From Acidobacteriota bacterium (GTDB lineage Bacteria > Acidobacteriota > Terriglobia > Terriglobales > Acidobacteriaceae), in assembly GCA_018268895.1 (NCBI GenBank), contig JAFDVP010000001.1, positions 1,674,001 to 1,738,000 on the forward strand: 64,000 nt of DNA. The letters run 5' to 3'. The position numbers and the translations under genes are program-made. Each line of letters opens with the position of its first letter. Positions within the stretch are counted from its first letter, which is position 1. Below the pieces are notes generated by a model. That model was given only the letters and a program-made list of their open reading frames with translations, searched no databases and was not told where the DNA came from. Below are positions 18,185-26,811 of the stretch, in pieces.

Positions 18185-19208
18185 GCTGCTTCTGGGCTCT
18201 GTGCTGGTGATGAGCGGCTTGCAGGTGGCTGCGGCAGCATCAAAGGTCGAGGTCAAGACCGATGAGGCGAAGCAGCGCGTCGATGTCACCATCGACGGCA
18301 AGCCCTTCACCGCCTACGTGTGGCCGAACACGCTGAAGAAGCCGGTGCTCTTCCCGCTGGTGGCCGCCGACGGCGTAACCGTGACGCGCGGATATCCGCT
18401 CGCTCCCCGTGAGACGGAGCGGGTGGACCATCCGCACCACGCGGGCTTGTGGTTCAACTACGGCAACGCCAACGGCTTCGACTTCTGGAACAACTCCGAC
18501 GCCATCAAGCCCGAGCAACGGGCGAAGATGGGGACGATCCATCACGAGAAGATCGTCTCCGCCAGGAGCGGTGCAAAGGGCGAGTTGGTGACTGACTCTG
18601 TTTGGGAGACTGGTGCTGGTCAGAAGATCTTCAACCAACGGACGAAGTATGTCTTCTCGCAGCAGGGCGACGCGCGCACCATCGATATGACCGTCACCCT
18701 GACCGCGCTCGACAAGGTGGTCTTCCACGACGACAAGGAGGGCGTGCTGGGCATTCGCGTAGCGCACTTTCTTGAGTCGGCTACAGAAAAGGGCGGCATG
18801 TTCGCGGATGCAAGCGGGCGGCCGACCAAGGTCGAAGGGAATACCGCCGGGGCGACGGGCGTCTACCTGACAAGCGAAGGCAAGCAGGGCGACGCCGTCT
18901 GGTCGACACGCGGCAAGTGGTGCAAGCTCACCGGCACCACTACCGACGGCCACACGGAGACCATCGCGATCTTCGACCGCACCGGCAATCCCAACTACCC
19001 CACGTACTGGCACGCGCGCGGCTACGGTCTGTTTGCGGCGAATCCGCTGGGGCAGAAGATCTTCGACGCGAAGCAGCCGCAACTGGACTACACGGTTGAG
19101 AAGGGCAAGTCCGTAACCTTCCGCTACCGCATCACCATCTCATCGCACGATGTGACCGCCGATGAGATGAACAAGGCTTCGAATGCGTTTGAAGCGCAGG
19201 TGAAGTAG
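18177..19208 (+). CDS. DUF6807 (PmoA-like) secreted protein
   Basis: The start at 18177 overlaps the preceding stop and has GGAGG upstream; it gives 343 residues with a signal peptide (MHKLLLGSVLVMSGLQVAAA). The core shows the DUF6807 pattern (older Pfam name 'methane oxygenase PmoA'): TRGYPLAPRE, VDHPHHAGLWFNYGNANGF, and a C-terminal PTYWHARGYGLFAANPLG. The name is historical, and there is no reason to infer methane oxidation. The HPHH cluster might bind a metal or sugar. Translational coupling with the Tat-exported Gfo/Idh/MocA enzyme suggests both act on the same carbohydrate in the periplasm; this is inference. Confidence 0.85.
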   Translation: MHKLLLGSVLVMSGLQVAAAASKVEVKTDEAKQRVDVTIDGKPFTAYVWPNTLKKPVLFPLVAADGVTVTRGYPLAPRETERVDHPHHAGLWFNYGNANGFDFWNNSDAIKPEQRAKMGTIHHEKIVSARSGAKGELVTDSVWETGAGQKIFNQRTKYVFSQQGDARTIDMTVTLTALDKVVFHDDKEGVLGIRVAHFLESATEKGGMFADASGRPTKVEGNTAGATGVYLTSEGKQGDAVWSTRGKWCKLTGTTTDGHTETIAIFDRTGNPNYPTYWHARGYGLFAANPLGQKIFDAKQPQLDYTVEKGKSVTFRYRITISSHDVTADEMNKASNAFEAQVK

Positions 19209-19232
19209 TCCTCACACCAAAGCCAGCACAAC

Positions 19233-19265
19233 AGAAAAGCCGCCTCAAACCGAGGCGGCTTTTCT
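19233..19265. terminator. Bidirectional terminator
   Basis: Arms AGAAAAGCCGCCTC (19233-19246) and its complement (19252-19265) pair perfectly over 14 bp around a 5-base loop, with A- and T-runs at both ends. It lies between the convergent DUF6807 gene and pyk and can serve both. Confidence 0.9.
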
Positions 19266-19294
19266 GCGAAATCCATCAACTCACTTCCGTTTCT

Positions 19295-20878
19295 TCACCG
19301 CTTTCTTCGCTGCTTTTTCTTCGTAGACGGTTTCCTCGGAGACCTCGAGGGCGTGTCCGTCTCGCGATCGCCGATCATGTGCAGGCGCATAAAGTTTGTA
19401 GCGCCGGAGCGGGTCCTGGTGCCTGCGACGATGCCGACGATCTGATGCTCGCTCACCTGTCCATGCTCTTCCAGCAGGTCCTCCGCCATGTTTACAAGCG
19501 TGTCCGTGTCGTGGAACCTGCCGCAGAGCAACGGATACGTTCCCCACAGCAGCATGGACCGATTAATCACCTTCTCAAAGGGAGACAGGGCAAAGATCGG
19601 TGGATCGGGGCGGTACTTCGAGAGCAGACGCGCCGTTGCGCCGCTCTCCGTGAAGATGGCGATCGCCGCCAGTTCGAGGTCCTCGGCGGAGTGCGCCATG
19701 CACTCGCAGATCGTCTCGGCGACCGAGAGACGCACTCCCCGCTGATGCCGCCGAGTGTCGGGAGGATCGATGCGGATCTGCTCTTCGGTCTCGGTCACGA
19801 TCTTGGCCATCATGGCGACTGCCTCGACAGGATATTTTCCCGCAGCGCTCTCCGCCGAAAGCATCACCGCATCCGTTCCGTCGTACACAGCATTGGCGAC
19901 GTCCGATGCCTCTGCTCGCGTAGGACGCGGATTCTCAATCATCGATTCGAGCATCTGCGTCGCCGTGATGACCGGCTTGCGATACTCCGCCGCGCGGCGA
20001 ATGATGTGTTTCTGGATCGCGGGGACCTTCTCCGGCGGCACCTCGACACCCAGGTCGCCGCGAGCCACCATGATGGCGTCGGTCACCTCGAGGATAGAGT
20101 CGAGATGCTCGATCGCCTGCGGCTTCTCCAGCTTCGCAATAATCCAGGCGTCGGAGTTCAGCGCCGCAAGGCGGTTCTTCACGTGGCGGATATCGTCCGC
20201 AGTACGTACAAATGAGACCGCAACAGTGTCCACTCCCGCACCGACGGCAAAGACAAGGTCCTCCTCGTCCTTTTCAGTAAGCGACGGGACCTTGACCGGA
20301 ATTCCCGGAAGATTGATGCCCTTGTTCTCGCCCAGCATTCCGCCGTTGATGATCTTGCACACCACATCGCCACCGTTTACATGGTCGACGTGCAGCTCGA
20401 TCAGGCCATCGGAGAGCAGAATCCGCGAGCCCGGCTCAAGGTTCTCCGCCAGCGTGGTAAACGTCGTCCCCACCATTGATGCGGTACCGGCGATCTCGCG
20501 CGGCGTGATGATGAGCTGTTTGCCAGCGACCAACTGCACTGGCTTGTGGTCCTTCAGCTTGCCGGTACGGATCTTTGGCCCTTGCAGGTCGGCGAGGATG
20601 CAGATCGGCTTCCCTTCCTCCCGCGAAACCTGCCTGACCATCTTGATTAGTTCAGCCTTTTGCGCGTGCGAGCCGTGCGAGAAGTTCAAACGGGCTACGT
20701 CCAGGCCGGCGCGCACAAGCTGGCGAAAGACTTCAATCGAGCTGGATGCCGGCCCAAGGGTCCCGACGATCTTGGCGCGACGGGCGCGGCCGTTTCCACT
20801 TGCAAGCGTGTCAAGAAAGGCTGATTTCACCGAGGTCGTCATAGCTGTCGCTGCTGGGTTCCTTTTCGATAAAGACAT
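19295..20878 (-). CDS. pyk: Pyruvate kinase
   Basis: About 527 residues (ATG at 20878, with an in-frame GTG directly before it; another ATG at 20842 is possible and none has a clear ribosome-binding site). Motifs: KIVGTLGPAS, VARLNFSHGSH, the active-site ARGDLGVEVPPEKVP, TATQMLESMI and DGTDAVMLSAESAAGKYP. It converts phosphoenolpyruvate and ADP to pyruvate and ATP, and is cytoplasmic. The C-terminal regulatory domain is complete up to TNFMRLHMIGDRE. The last ~20 residues (PSRSPRKPSTKKKQRRKR) are an unusual Arg/Lys/Ser tail, and the -1 frame there would read ALEVSEETVYEEK then AAKKAVKKRK (see findings). Confidence 0.97.
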   Translation of the reverse strand: MSLSKRNPAATAMTTSVKSAFLDTLASGNGRARRAKIVGTLGPASSSIEVFRQLVRAGLDVARLNFSHGSHAQKAELIKMVRQVSREEGKPICILADLQGPKIRTGKLKDHKPVQLVAGKQLIITPREIAGTASMVGTTFTTLAENLEPGSRILLSDGLIELHVDHVNGGDVVCKIINGGMLGENKGINLPGIPVKVPSLTEKDEEDLVFAVGAGVDTVAVSFVRTADDIRHVKNRLAALNSDAWIIAKLEKPQAIEHLDSILEVTDAIMVARGDLGVEVPPEKVPAIQKHIIRRAAEYRKPVITATQMLESMIENPRPTRAEASDVANAVYDGTDAVMLSAESAAGKYPVEAVAMMAKIVTETEEQIRIDPPDTRRHQRGVRLSVAETICECMAHSAEDLELAAIAIFTESGATARLLSKYRPDPPIFALSPFEKVINRSMLLWGTYPLLCGRFHDTDTLVNMAEDLLEEHGQVSEHQIVGIVAGTRTRSGATNFMRLHMIGDRETDTPSRSPRKPSTKKKQRRKR

Positions 20879-20965
20879 CACGGGAGATTTTCCCGTTGGA
20901 CAAGACCACCGAATCTGTTCCGTTGGCCATTCTACCCGTGTAAGGGGCTAAGTACCTAAAACGCC

Positions 20966-21865
20966 TCATGATGCCTCGGTAGGCACAACAGAGCCGCCAT
21001 GCTGGTGGAACTCCGAGTTGAACTCGGCTCCGAAGAAGACGCTCAGTGAAACGATGTACAACCAGAACAACAGCGCAATGCCTGCGCCCAGCGAGCCGTA
21101 GACCTGCGAATAGTTGGCAAAGCGTGTGACATACCAGCCAAAGACCAGCGTAGTAATAAACCACATCGCGGTCGCCGCAAAAGCACCCGGCAGCACACGG
21201 CGCCACGGCTGCCGGATAGGTGTGCCCATGTGATAGATCAGCGCAATCAGCCCTGTCGATGCGGCCACAGCAACCAGCCAGCGGGCAAGCGAGGCCACAA
21301 TATAGACCTCTGTCCGCATCGCTGGCACGACATGATACGCGAGCCACATCGTCACGAAATGCCCAAAGACGACAAACAGACTGGCTATTCCCAGTGGAAC
21401 AAGCGAGAGCGGGACAAGCGCATATGCGCGCAGACGCCTTCCCCAGAAGGTCCAGCAATCAAAAGGCAGGTCGTTGGCACGGCGCAGCCCTTCCATATAG
21501 GTAGCAATCACGCTCGAGGCCCCTGTCAGCGAGACCAGAAAAGCGAGGATCAGCGCGTGCGTTGTTTTGGAGCTATGCGTGTCGAAGTAGCTGTCCAGCA
21601 TCGGCACCACATCGGGAGGCAACACGCGATCGAAGAACATGCCAAGCTGTGCTCGAACGGGGGTCGTATCTGGCAGCAGCGCGATGATGGCCGCCGCAAC
21701 AATCAGCGCAGGAAACAGGGCCACCATCGCCGAATAGGCTGCCGACTGGGCAAGGTTCAAAACGTCGTGGTCCGCCGCGCGCAGAAACGAGCGATGAAGA
21801 ATCACGTGAATGCGCAGCAGTCGTCTCACAGATACCGATAGAATGTTCTGTCCGAAAGCATACAC
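20966..21865 (-). CDS. YihY/BrkB-family inner-membrane protein
   Basis: 299 residues, GTG start without an evident ribosome-binding site. Six hydrophobic segments and the family features SAAYSAMVALFPALIV near residue 45, a PLGIASLFVVFG segment, WRRVLPGAFAAT and a terminal SLGAGIALLFWLYIVSLSVFFGAEFN-type helix (quoted in part) match the YihY/BrkB family (formerly mis-called RNase BN). It is an inner-membrane protein; its biochemical role is not established in the family. The C-terminal tail is short and His/Gly-containing. It lies 87 bp upstream of pyk on the same strand. Confidence 0.88.
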   Translation of the reverse strand: MYAFGQNILSVSVRRLLRIHVILHRSFLRAADHDVLNLAQSAAYSAMVALFPALIVAAAIIALLPDTTPVRAQLGMFFDRVLPPDVVPMLDSYFDTHSSKTTHALILAFLVSLTGASSVIATYMEGLRRANDLPFDCWTFWGRRLRAYALVPLSLVPLGIASLFVVFGHFVTMWLAYHVVPAMRTEVYIVASLARWLVAVAASTGLIALIYHMGTPIRQPWRRVLPGAFAATAMWFITTLVFGWYVTRFANYSQVYGSLGAGIALLFWLYIVSLSVFFGAEFNSEFHQHGGSVVPTEAS

Positions 21866-21881
21866 GCCGATGGCGCTGCGA

Positions 21882-22370
21882 TCACGCCTTCCAGCGGTTT
21901 AGAAACGCGGTAACATCGCTCGACTTCATTCCGCTCATATTCTCAAACTCTTTATTCTGCTGCGAGTAAAGGAGCTTGCCGTTGCCATCGAGCACCGCCA
22001 GGGCTGGCACACCCTTCTTGATCGGGACCTTGTACTTGTCCGCGACCGCAACGTTGTGGTCCATGCGGCCAATATCGATGTGAACCACCACGAAATGTTT
22101 TTCGATCAACTCGGCATTCGGGCTCTGGTGCATATAGATATCCAGCACCTGGCAGTCGCCGCACCAGTCTCCACCAAAGTCGAGGATCACGCGCTTCTTC
22201 TCCGCCTTCGCCTTCTTGACCGCGGCAGAGATATCGGTCCACGGATTGGCCTCCGCCGAGTAAAGGTGTTTTTTGACGAATGGAACCACCGTCTGCGCAG
22301 TCACGGCGGTTGGAGCAATCAACAAAGAGAACAGAACTGCCGTGACGATATTGCGTGAACCTGAGTGCAT
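21882..22370 (-). CDS. Periplasmic thioredoxin-like protein
   Basis: 162 residues with a signal peptide (SRNIVTAVLFSLLIAPTAVT, mature protein from ~26). A thioredoxin fold is indicated by KRVILDFGGDWCGDCQVLD (Cys70-Gly-Asp-Cys73), a central cis-proline-type segment KKGVPALAVLD and a C-terminal helix. The WCGDC active site with flanking Asp resembles DsbD-gamma/'thioredoxin_7'-type proteins that act on periplasmic disulfides. It ends 16 bp before the BrkB-type gene, so the two may be cotranscribed. Its redox partner is unknown. Confidence 0.85.
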   Translation of the reverse strand: MHSGSRNIVTAVLFSLLIAPTAVTAQTVVPFVKKHLYSAEANPWTDISAAVKKAKAEKKRVILDFGGDWCGDCQVLDIYMHQSPNAELIEKHFVVVHIDIGRMDHNVAVADKYKVPIKKGVPALAVLDGNGKLLYSQQNKEFENMSGMKSSDVTAFLNRWKA

Positions 22371-22483
22371 TAGTATCTGCCTTTATGTCGCTGGGTCTTT
22401 AAAGTGACCTGACATTAATAAGATGCAACAAAGTCCGGGCGGTCACAATGCTGCATCGCGGCGTTAGGGCTAATTCGACTTCC

Positions 22484-23689
22484 CTACTTGCCCGTGTAGT
22501 AGCCGTCCCTGGTCTGCACGTACAGGTCTTTTTTGCGGGTTGTCAGATCAATCTGGTGATAGCCGTCCGCTGCTGTAACCTGGTCGGGCGTGTAACCCAA
22601 ACGATATTGTGCGCGGAGTTCCTGGGCAATCTGATCGTAGATTTGCGCTACGGTCTGCTTCTTCGTGACCTCAAATAGACGTCCACCAGTCTCCTGCGCC
22701 ATGCGCTCCAGAATCTTCTTGCCATCGACATGGCTGTTGGTTCCTCCGCCGCGGCCCCCACCGCCGCCGCCAGGGCCGCCGCCGGGATAGCCTCCACCGC
22801 GACCGCCGGGATAGCCTCCACCGCCGCCCGGAAACCTTCCTCCTGGAAAGCCGCCTCCGCGCTGACGATCGTCTCTCTGCCAGCCTCCGCTCTCCTGCCC
22901 TTTGAAATAGATCGCGTAGACGATCGTGTCGGCGCGCTGCGCTGCTTCAATCGCCTTCACCAGCGTCTCTTTGCTGCCGTTGTCAACGCCGTCCGAAAGG
23001 ATAATGACGGCCTTCCGCCCCTTCTGCTTGCTCATGAGTTCGTCGGAGGCCAGAAACGTAGCATCGTACAATGCCGTTCCTCCGCCGATGCGGCCTCCAC
23101 CGCGATGGCTGCGGCCCGAGCTGGAATCGTTCGGATCACCCGGGTCAGCCTGGGGATCGTTCGTCCGCTGGTTCGGGCTGGGAGTATCAATCTCTTTCAG
23201 GCCGGCCTGCAGCTTTGGCCGGGAGTTCGTCAGGTCCTGCAGCAGCTCCACCTGGCGAGCGAACTGGATCACAAAGGCCTGGTCCTTCGTCGTCTTCAGC
23301 ATCTCGTCGAGAAAGGTACCGCTCGCTGAGCGCTCCTCGTCGATCACATTTCGTTGACTCAGGCTCGTATCAATAAGCAGGCCAAGAGTTAGAGGCAGAT
23401 TGGAATCGATATCGAAGTAGCGGATCGTTTGTGGATGCCCATCGACCTGCAAGGAAAAGTCTTCTTTCGTCAGGCCTGAGACAAGCGCGCCTTTCTTGTC
23501 TCGAACCACTACCGGCAGGTTCACCAGGCGAGCATCGACTGTGAGCGTAGCCACCGGAGACTGCACAGACGTCCCAGTCTCCGGTGAGGACGATGCCTGT
23601 CCTGAGGCATTCCCTCCAGGCATGAGTACGAGCATCAACCCAAAGCAAACATAACCGGAGACATACCGCGCCATACGATCCCAGAACAT
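22484..23689 (-). CDS. VWA-domain secreted protein (acidobacterial VWFA-related)
   Basis: 401 residues with an N-terminal export signal (start at 23689, or ATG 23674). After a beta-rich segment typical of the acidobacterial VWFA-related family (TIGR03436), NLPVVVRDKKGALVSGLTKE, comes a VWA domain with an intact MIDAS motif DTSLS and later LSDGVDNGS. A ~45-residue Gly/Pro/Arg-rich insertion (GGGFPGGRFPGGGGGYPGG and on) interrupts the domain before its last helix (IYDQIAQELRAQYRLGYTP). It is probably an extracytoplasmic metal-dependent adhesion/scaffold protein. It is divergent from the GGDEF-EAL gene. Confidence 0.88.
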   Translation of the reverse strand: MFWDRMARYVSGYVCFGLMLVLMPGGNASGQASSSPETGTSVQSPVATLTVDARLVNLPVVVRDKKGALVSGLTKEDFSLQVDGHPQTIRYFDIDSNLPLTLGLLIDTSLSQRNVIDEERSASGTFLDEMLKTTKDQAFVIQFARQVELLQDLTNSRPKLQAGLKEIDTPSPNQRTNDPQADPGDPNDSSSGRSHRGGGRIGGGTALYDATFLASDELMSKQKGRKAVIILSDGVDNGSKETLVKAIEAAQRADTIVYAIYFKGQESGGWQRDDRQRGGGFPGGRFPGGGGGYPGGRGGGYPGGGPGGGGGGRGGGTNSHVDGKKILERMAQETGGRLFEVTKKQTVAQIYDQIAQELRAQYRLGYTPDQVTAADGYHQIDLTTRKKDLYVQTRDGYYTGK

Positions 23690-24034
23690 GCCTATATAGA
23701 CGTGATTTCTCTGTCATTGTTCCGGTCTGGGAAAAAAGCCCTTTAAGGTAACAATCGTTTCCGTTACCGCTTTTCTCTCGCTCGACACATAGGTCTATAG
23801 ACCTTCGGTTTAGCAGGTTCCTATTTTTCGTGGCACCATGCTGGAAGTAATGAAAGACAAGCGATTTGACCCAAAGCGGTAAACACGCGAAATGAAATAA
23901 TGGGACAGATGGTTCTTTGAAAAGAAATCTCGGAATGCTACGGTGCAGAGATGAATATATCGTTTCCAGCCCCAATCGACTGAGCGTCGGGTCTCCTGGA
24001 CAGTATTGTTTTTCGACAGCTATTTCTTGAGGGT
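23690..24034. other. Divergent intergenic region with a palindrome
   Basis: 345 bp between the VWA gene (leftward) and the GGDEF-EAL gene (rightward). It must contain promoters for both. The only sharp signal I see is the perfect 14-bp palindrome AGGTCTATAGACCT at 23791-23804. No open frame in it looks like a gene. Confidence 0.6.
23791..23804. promoter_or_regulatory. 14-bp perfect palindrome, candidate operator
   Basis: AGGTCTATAGACCT is exactly self-complementary, lies near the start of the divergent region (102 bp from the VWA start), and its length fits a dimeric repressor or response-regulator half-site pair. No factor is assigned. Confidence 0.35.
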
Positions 24035-26428
24035 TTGGTGCTCGATTTTCCCCGACCGTGGATATGGAAGAACTGGTGGTCCATGGCGTTCGTGTGCTTC
24101 GCGATAACAACAGTCCTCTGGAGTGCTCTTCGCGGCTCGCGCGTCGAAGGATTCGTAGCTGCTGCAATTGCAGGCGGCGCGGCCATCGCAGCGTTATGGT
24201 TTCTGCGCCGCGAATACGACCGGAAAATTGCAGGCAAAGGCGCGAGAGAAGCTGAGTCGAAGTTCCTGGTTGCAACGGAAGTCAGTCTGGATGCGTTCTC
24301 GCTGCTTGAATCTGTGCGCAATGCCGCCGGACAGATCGTCGACTTTCGCATTCAGTATGTCAACGCGAACGGGGAAAAGCTGACAGGGCACTCTCGCGAC
24401 CAACTCCTCGGACAGAGTCTTTGCGACAGAATGCCAATCCTCAAGGCGACCGGCCTCTTCGACCGCTGTTGTCAGGTGGTTGAAACAGGTACTCCTCTCA
24501 ACCAGGAGTACCCCGTGCCTGCAGGCAATCTTCTTCAGGCCGCGTGGGTGCGTTACCAGGTTGTCAAGTTGGGAGACGGCCTCGCCGTAACCATCAGCGA
24601 CATCAGCGAACGCAAGGCAGGCGAGGAACGCTACGAGCACCTGGTTGAGTTCACCGACTCCGTCATTCAGAATGCGCCCTTCAGCATCGTCGCCACCGAT
24701 GTGCAGGGCATCATCACCGAGATGAATGTGGCAGCGGAAAAGCTCACCGGCTACAGCCGCGAAGACCTGATCCGGAAATCGCCACTCACCATTCTGCACG
24801 ATGAGCGTGAACTGACGGCAAGGGCGGGCGATGCCCTGGACACTACCGACAACATTGAACGCTTCGGCTTCGAGGTCCTCTCTTCCGGCGCCGCCGCCGG
24901 CGAGATCGAAGAAAAAGAGTGGACGCTGGTTCGCAAGGATGGAAGCCGAACGCCAATCAATCTCGCCATGCGAGCGGTTCGCTCGGAGTCGGGCGAGATC
25001 AGCGGCTTCGTCGGCATCTCCTTCGACATAACGGAGCGGCGGCAGATGCTGCAGTACGTCACGCATCTGGCCACGCACGATCAGCTTACCGGCCTGCTTG
25101 GCCGCGCCCTGCTGCGAGACAAGACCGTTGAGGCCGTAGAGCGCGCGCGCCGTTACGGTACAAAGGTCGCGGTCTTTGTCATCGACCTCGATCAGTTCAA
25201 GCGCATCAACGATTCGCTGGGTCACACCTCAGGGGACCAGATCCTGATCGAAGCCGCGACAAGGCTGCGCCGCTCCGTCAGAAGCACCGACGTCGTCGCT
25301 CGTGTTGGCGGTGACGAATTTGTTGTTGTCATGACGGACATCACCAGCATCGCCGATGTGGAGCAGTGCGCGGCGAATCTGGTGCAGAAGCTCTCGCCTG
25401 AGATCAAGGTCGATGAGCACCTGGTCAACGTAACCGCCAGTGTCGGCGTCTGCATCTACCCCGACTTCGCCTCCGACGCGAAACACCTGATGAAGCGCGC
25501 GGACTCTGCCATGTATGCAGCGAAGGAGCGCGGGCGCAACCAGCATCAGGTCTTCAGCGAAGACATGCTAAAGGAGACCGCGGATAGACTCACCATGGAG
25601 CATGCGCTCAGGCATGCTCTCGCCAACGGCGAACTGTCGCTGCACTATCAGCCGCAACTCTCGCTCACAACCGGCATGGTCACAGGTATGGAAGCGCTGC
25701 TGCGCTGGGACAATCCCCGCCTGGGCCACGTCTCGCCCACACAGTTCATCCCGCTGGCGGAAGAGACTGGAATGATCGTCCCCATCGGCGAATGGGTCTT
25801 CATGACGGCGTGCCACGAAGGCAAGGCGCTTCAGGACGAGCTCGGCTCCGACTTCACCATCTCCGTCAACCTCTCTCCGCGCCAGCTACAGCAACGCAAC
25901 CTGGTGGATGTAATCGAACGCGCCCTGGCCATCAGCGGTCTCGCACCGCGCAACCTCGAGATTGAGATCACGGAAAACATGCTGATGGTGAACTCCGAGG
26001 GCAACCTTGAAAAGCTGCAAAAGATACGCGAGCTGGGCGCGCGCATCTCGATCGACGACTTCGGCACCGGCTTTTGCAGCTTCTCTTACCTGCTGCAATA
26101 CCAGGTCGATCGCCTGAAGATCGATAAGAGCTTCGTCAAGCTGGCGGGAACCGATCCGAACGCAGCAGCCGTGGTGAGGACCATCATTGCGATGTCTCAC
26201 GGCCTTGCAATCAGGGTCGTCGCCGAAGGCGTCGAGACAGAAGAGCAGCTTCGCTTTCTGATGCGACGCAAATGCGACGAAGCGCAGGGAAACTACATTA
26301 CCGGACCGGTGTCCTTCGACAAGTTCGCTGCGGCGATCCGGTCCTGTAACGGCCTGGGGATTCTGCAGAGCGCTCTCAGCGACTCGCAGCGTCTTTCCAG
26401 TTCATCTATACGCTCTGGCGCCGTTTGA
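24035..26428 (+). CDS. PAS-PAS-GGDEF-EAL cyclic-di-GMP signalling protein
   Basis: 797 residues. The start is TTG 24035 or the adjoining GTG 24038; both follow TTGAGGG. Order: two membrane segments (residues ~14-32 and ~38-57), PAS (~76-195), PAS (~200-335), GGDEF (~345-505), EAL (~515-775). The GGDEF motif (425-429) is intact and has an RxxD inhibitory site five residues before it (RSTD 416-419). The EAL motif (553-555), ENMLM, DDFGTGF and EGVET are also intact. Both synthesis and hydrolysis of c-di-GMP are therefore possible; which one dominates cannot be told. It is an inner-membrane protein. Its stop overlaps the convergent YeaQ/YmgE gene by 23 bp. Confidence 0.93.
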   Translation: MVLDFPRPWIWKNWWSMAFVCFAITTVLWSALRGSRVEGFVAAAIAGGAAIAALWFLRREYDRKIAGKGAREAESKFLVATEVSLDAFSLLESVRNAAGQIVDFRIQYVNANGEKLTGHSRDQLLGQSLCDRMPILKATGLFDRCCQVVETGTPLNQEYPVPAGNLLQAAWVRYQVVKLGDGLAVTISDISERKAGEERYEHLVEFTDSVIQNAPFSIVATDVQGIITEMNVAAEKLTGYSREDLIRKSPLTILHDERELTARAGDALDTTDNIERFGFEVLSSGAAAGEIEEKEWTLVRKDGSRTPINLAMRAVRSESGEISGFVGISFDITERRQMLQYVTHLATHDQLTGLLGRALLRDKTVEAVERARRYGTKVAVFVIDLDQFKRINDSLGHTSGDQILIEAATRLRRSVRSTDVVARVGGDEFVVVMTDITSIADVEQCAANLVQKLSPEIKVDEHLVNVTASVGVCIYPDFASDAKHLMKRADSAMYAAKERGRNQHQVFSEDMLKETADRLTMEHALRHALANGELSLHYQPQLSLTTGMVTGMEALLRWDNPRLGHVSPTQFIPLAEETGMIVPIGEWVFMTACHEGKALQDELGSDFTISVNLSPRQLQQRNLVDVIERALAISGLAPRNLEIEITENMLMVNSEGNLEKLQKIRELGARISIDDFGTGFCSFSYLLQYQVDRLKIDKSFVKLAGTDPNAAAVVRTIIAMSHGLAIRVVAEGVETEEQLRFLMRRKCDEAQGNYITGPVSFDKFAAAIRSCNGLGILQSALSDSQRLSSSSIRSGAV

Positions 26429-26663
26429 AGAAGTGATAGATCGCCAGCAGGATGATGGCTCCAATCAACGACATGATGAACCCAGCCGATTGACCTTCCT
26501 GATAATGCCCCACCAGGCGACCAAGGAACGTGCCCAGGAATGAGCCTGCGATACCAAGGACCATCGTGATCAAAATACCTCCGGGATCTTTTCCAGGCAG
26601 AATCAACTTGGCGAGAGCACCGACAACGAGGCCAATCAACGCGGTCCACAACAGACTGAACAT
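26406..26663 (-). CDS. GlsB/YeaQ/YmgE-family membrane protein
   Basis: 85 residues, three membrane helices rich in glycine, with the family lines MFSLLWTALIGLVVGALAKL, the GKDPGGILITMVLGIAGSF segment and a C-terminal helix ending YHFFKRRQSV. The family (transglycosylase-associated, PF04226) consists of small stress-induced inner-membrane proteins with no proven biochemical role. AGGATTTC precedes the start. Its 3' end overlaps the tail of the convergent GGDEF-EAL gene. Confidence 0.92.
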   Translation of the reverse strand: MFSLLWTALIGLVVGALAKLILPGKDPGGILITMVLGIAGSFLGTFLGRLVGHYQEGQSAGFIMSLIGAIILLAIYHFFKRRQSV

Positions 26664-26811
26664 AGAAATCCTCCGTATATCCGTTTCCCCAAGCTTCTCA
26701 GGGCTACCAGTAAGGTGCGAACAAGAATATCCTGATCGCTTCGTAAATTGAATAAAAAAACGCTTTGCTGGAAATCTTTACGAAACGAGCCTCTCCGATG
26801 TAGCGCAGTGC

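Noticed and set aside
18177..19208. Methane monooxygenase role suggested by the 'PmoA' family label
   Set aside because: The label is historical; the protein is a soluble secreted protein without membrane helices or partner subunits.
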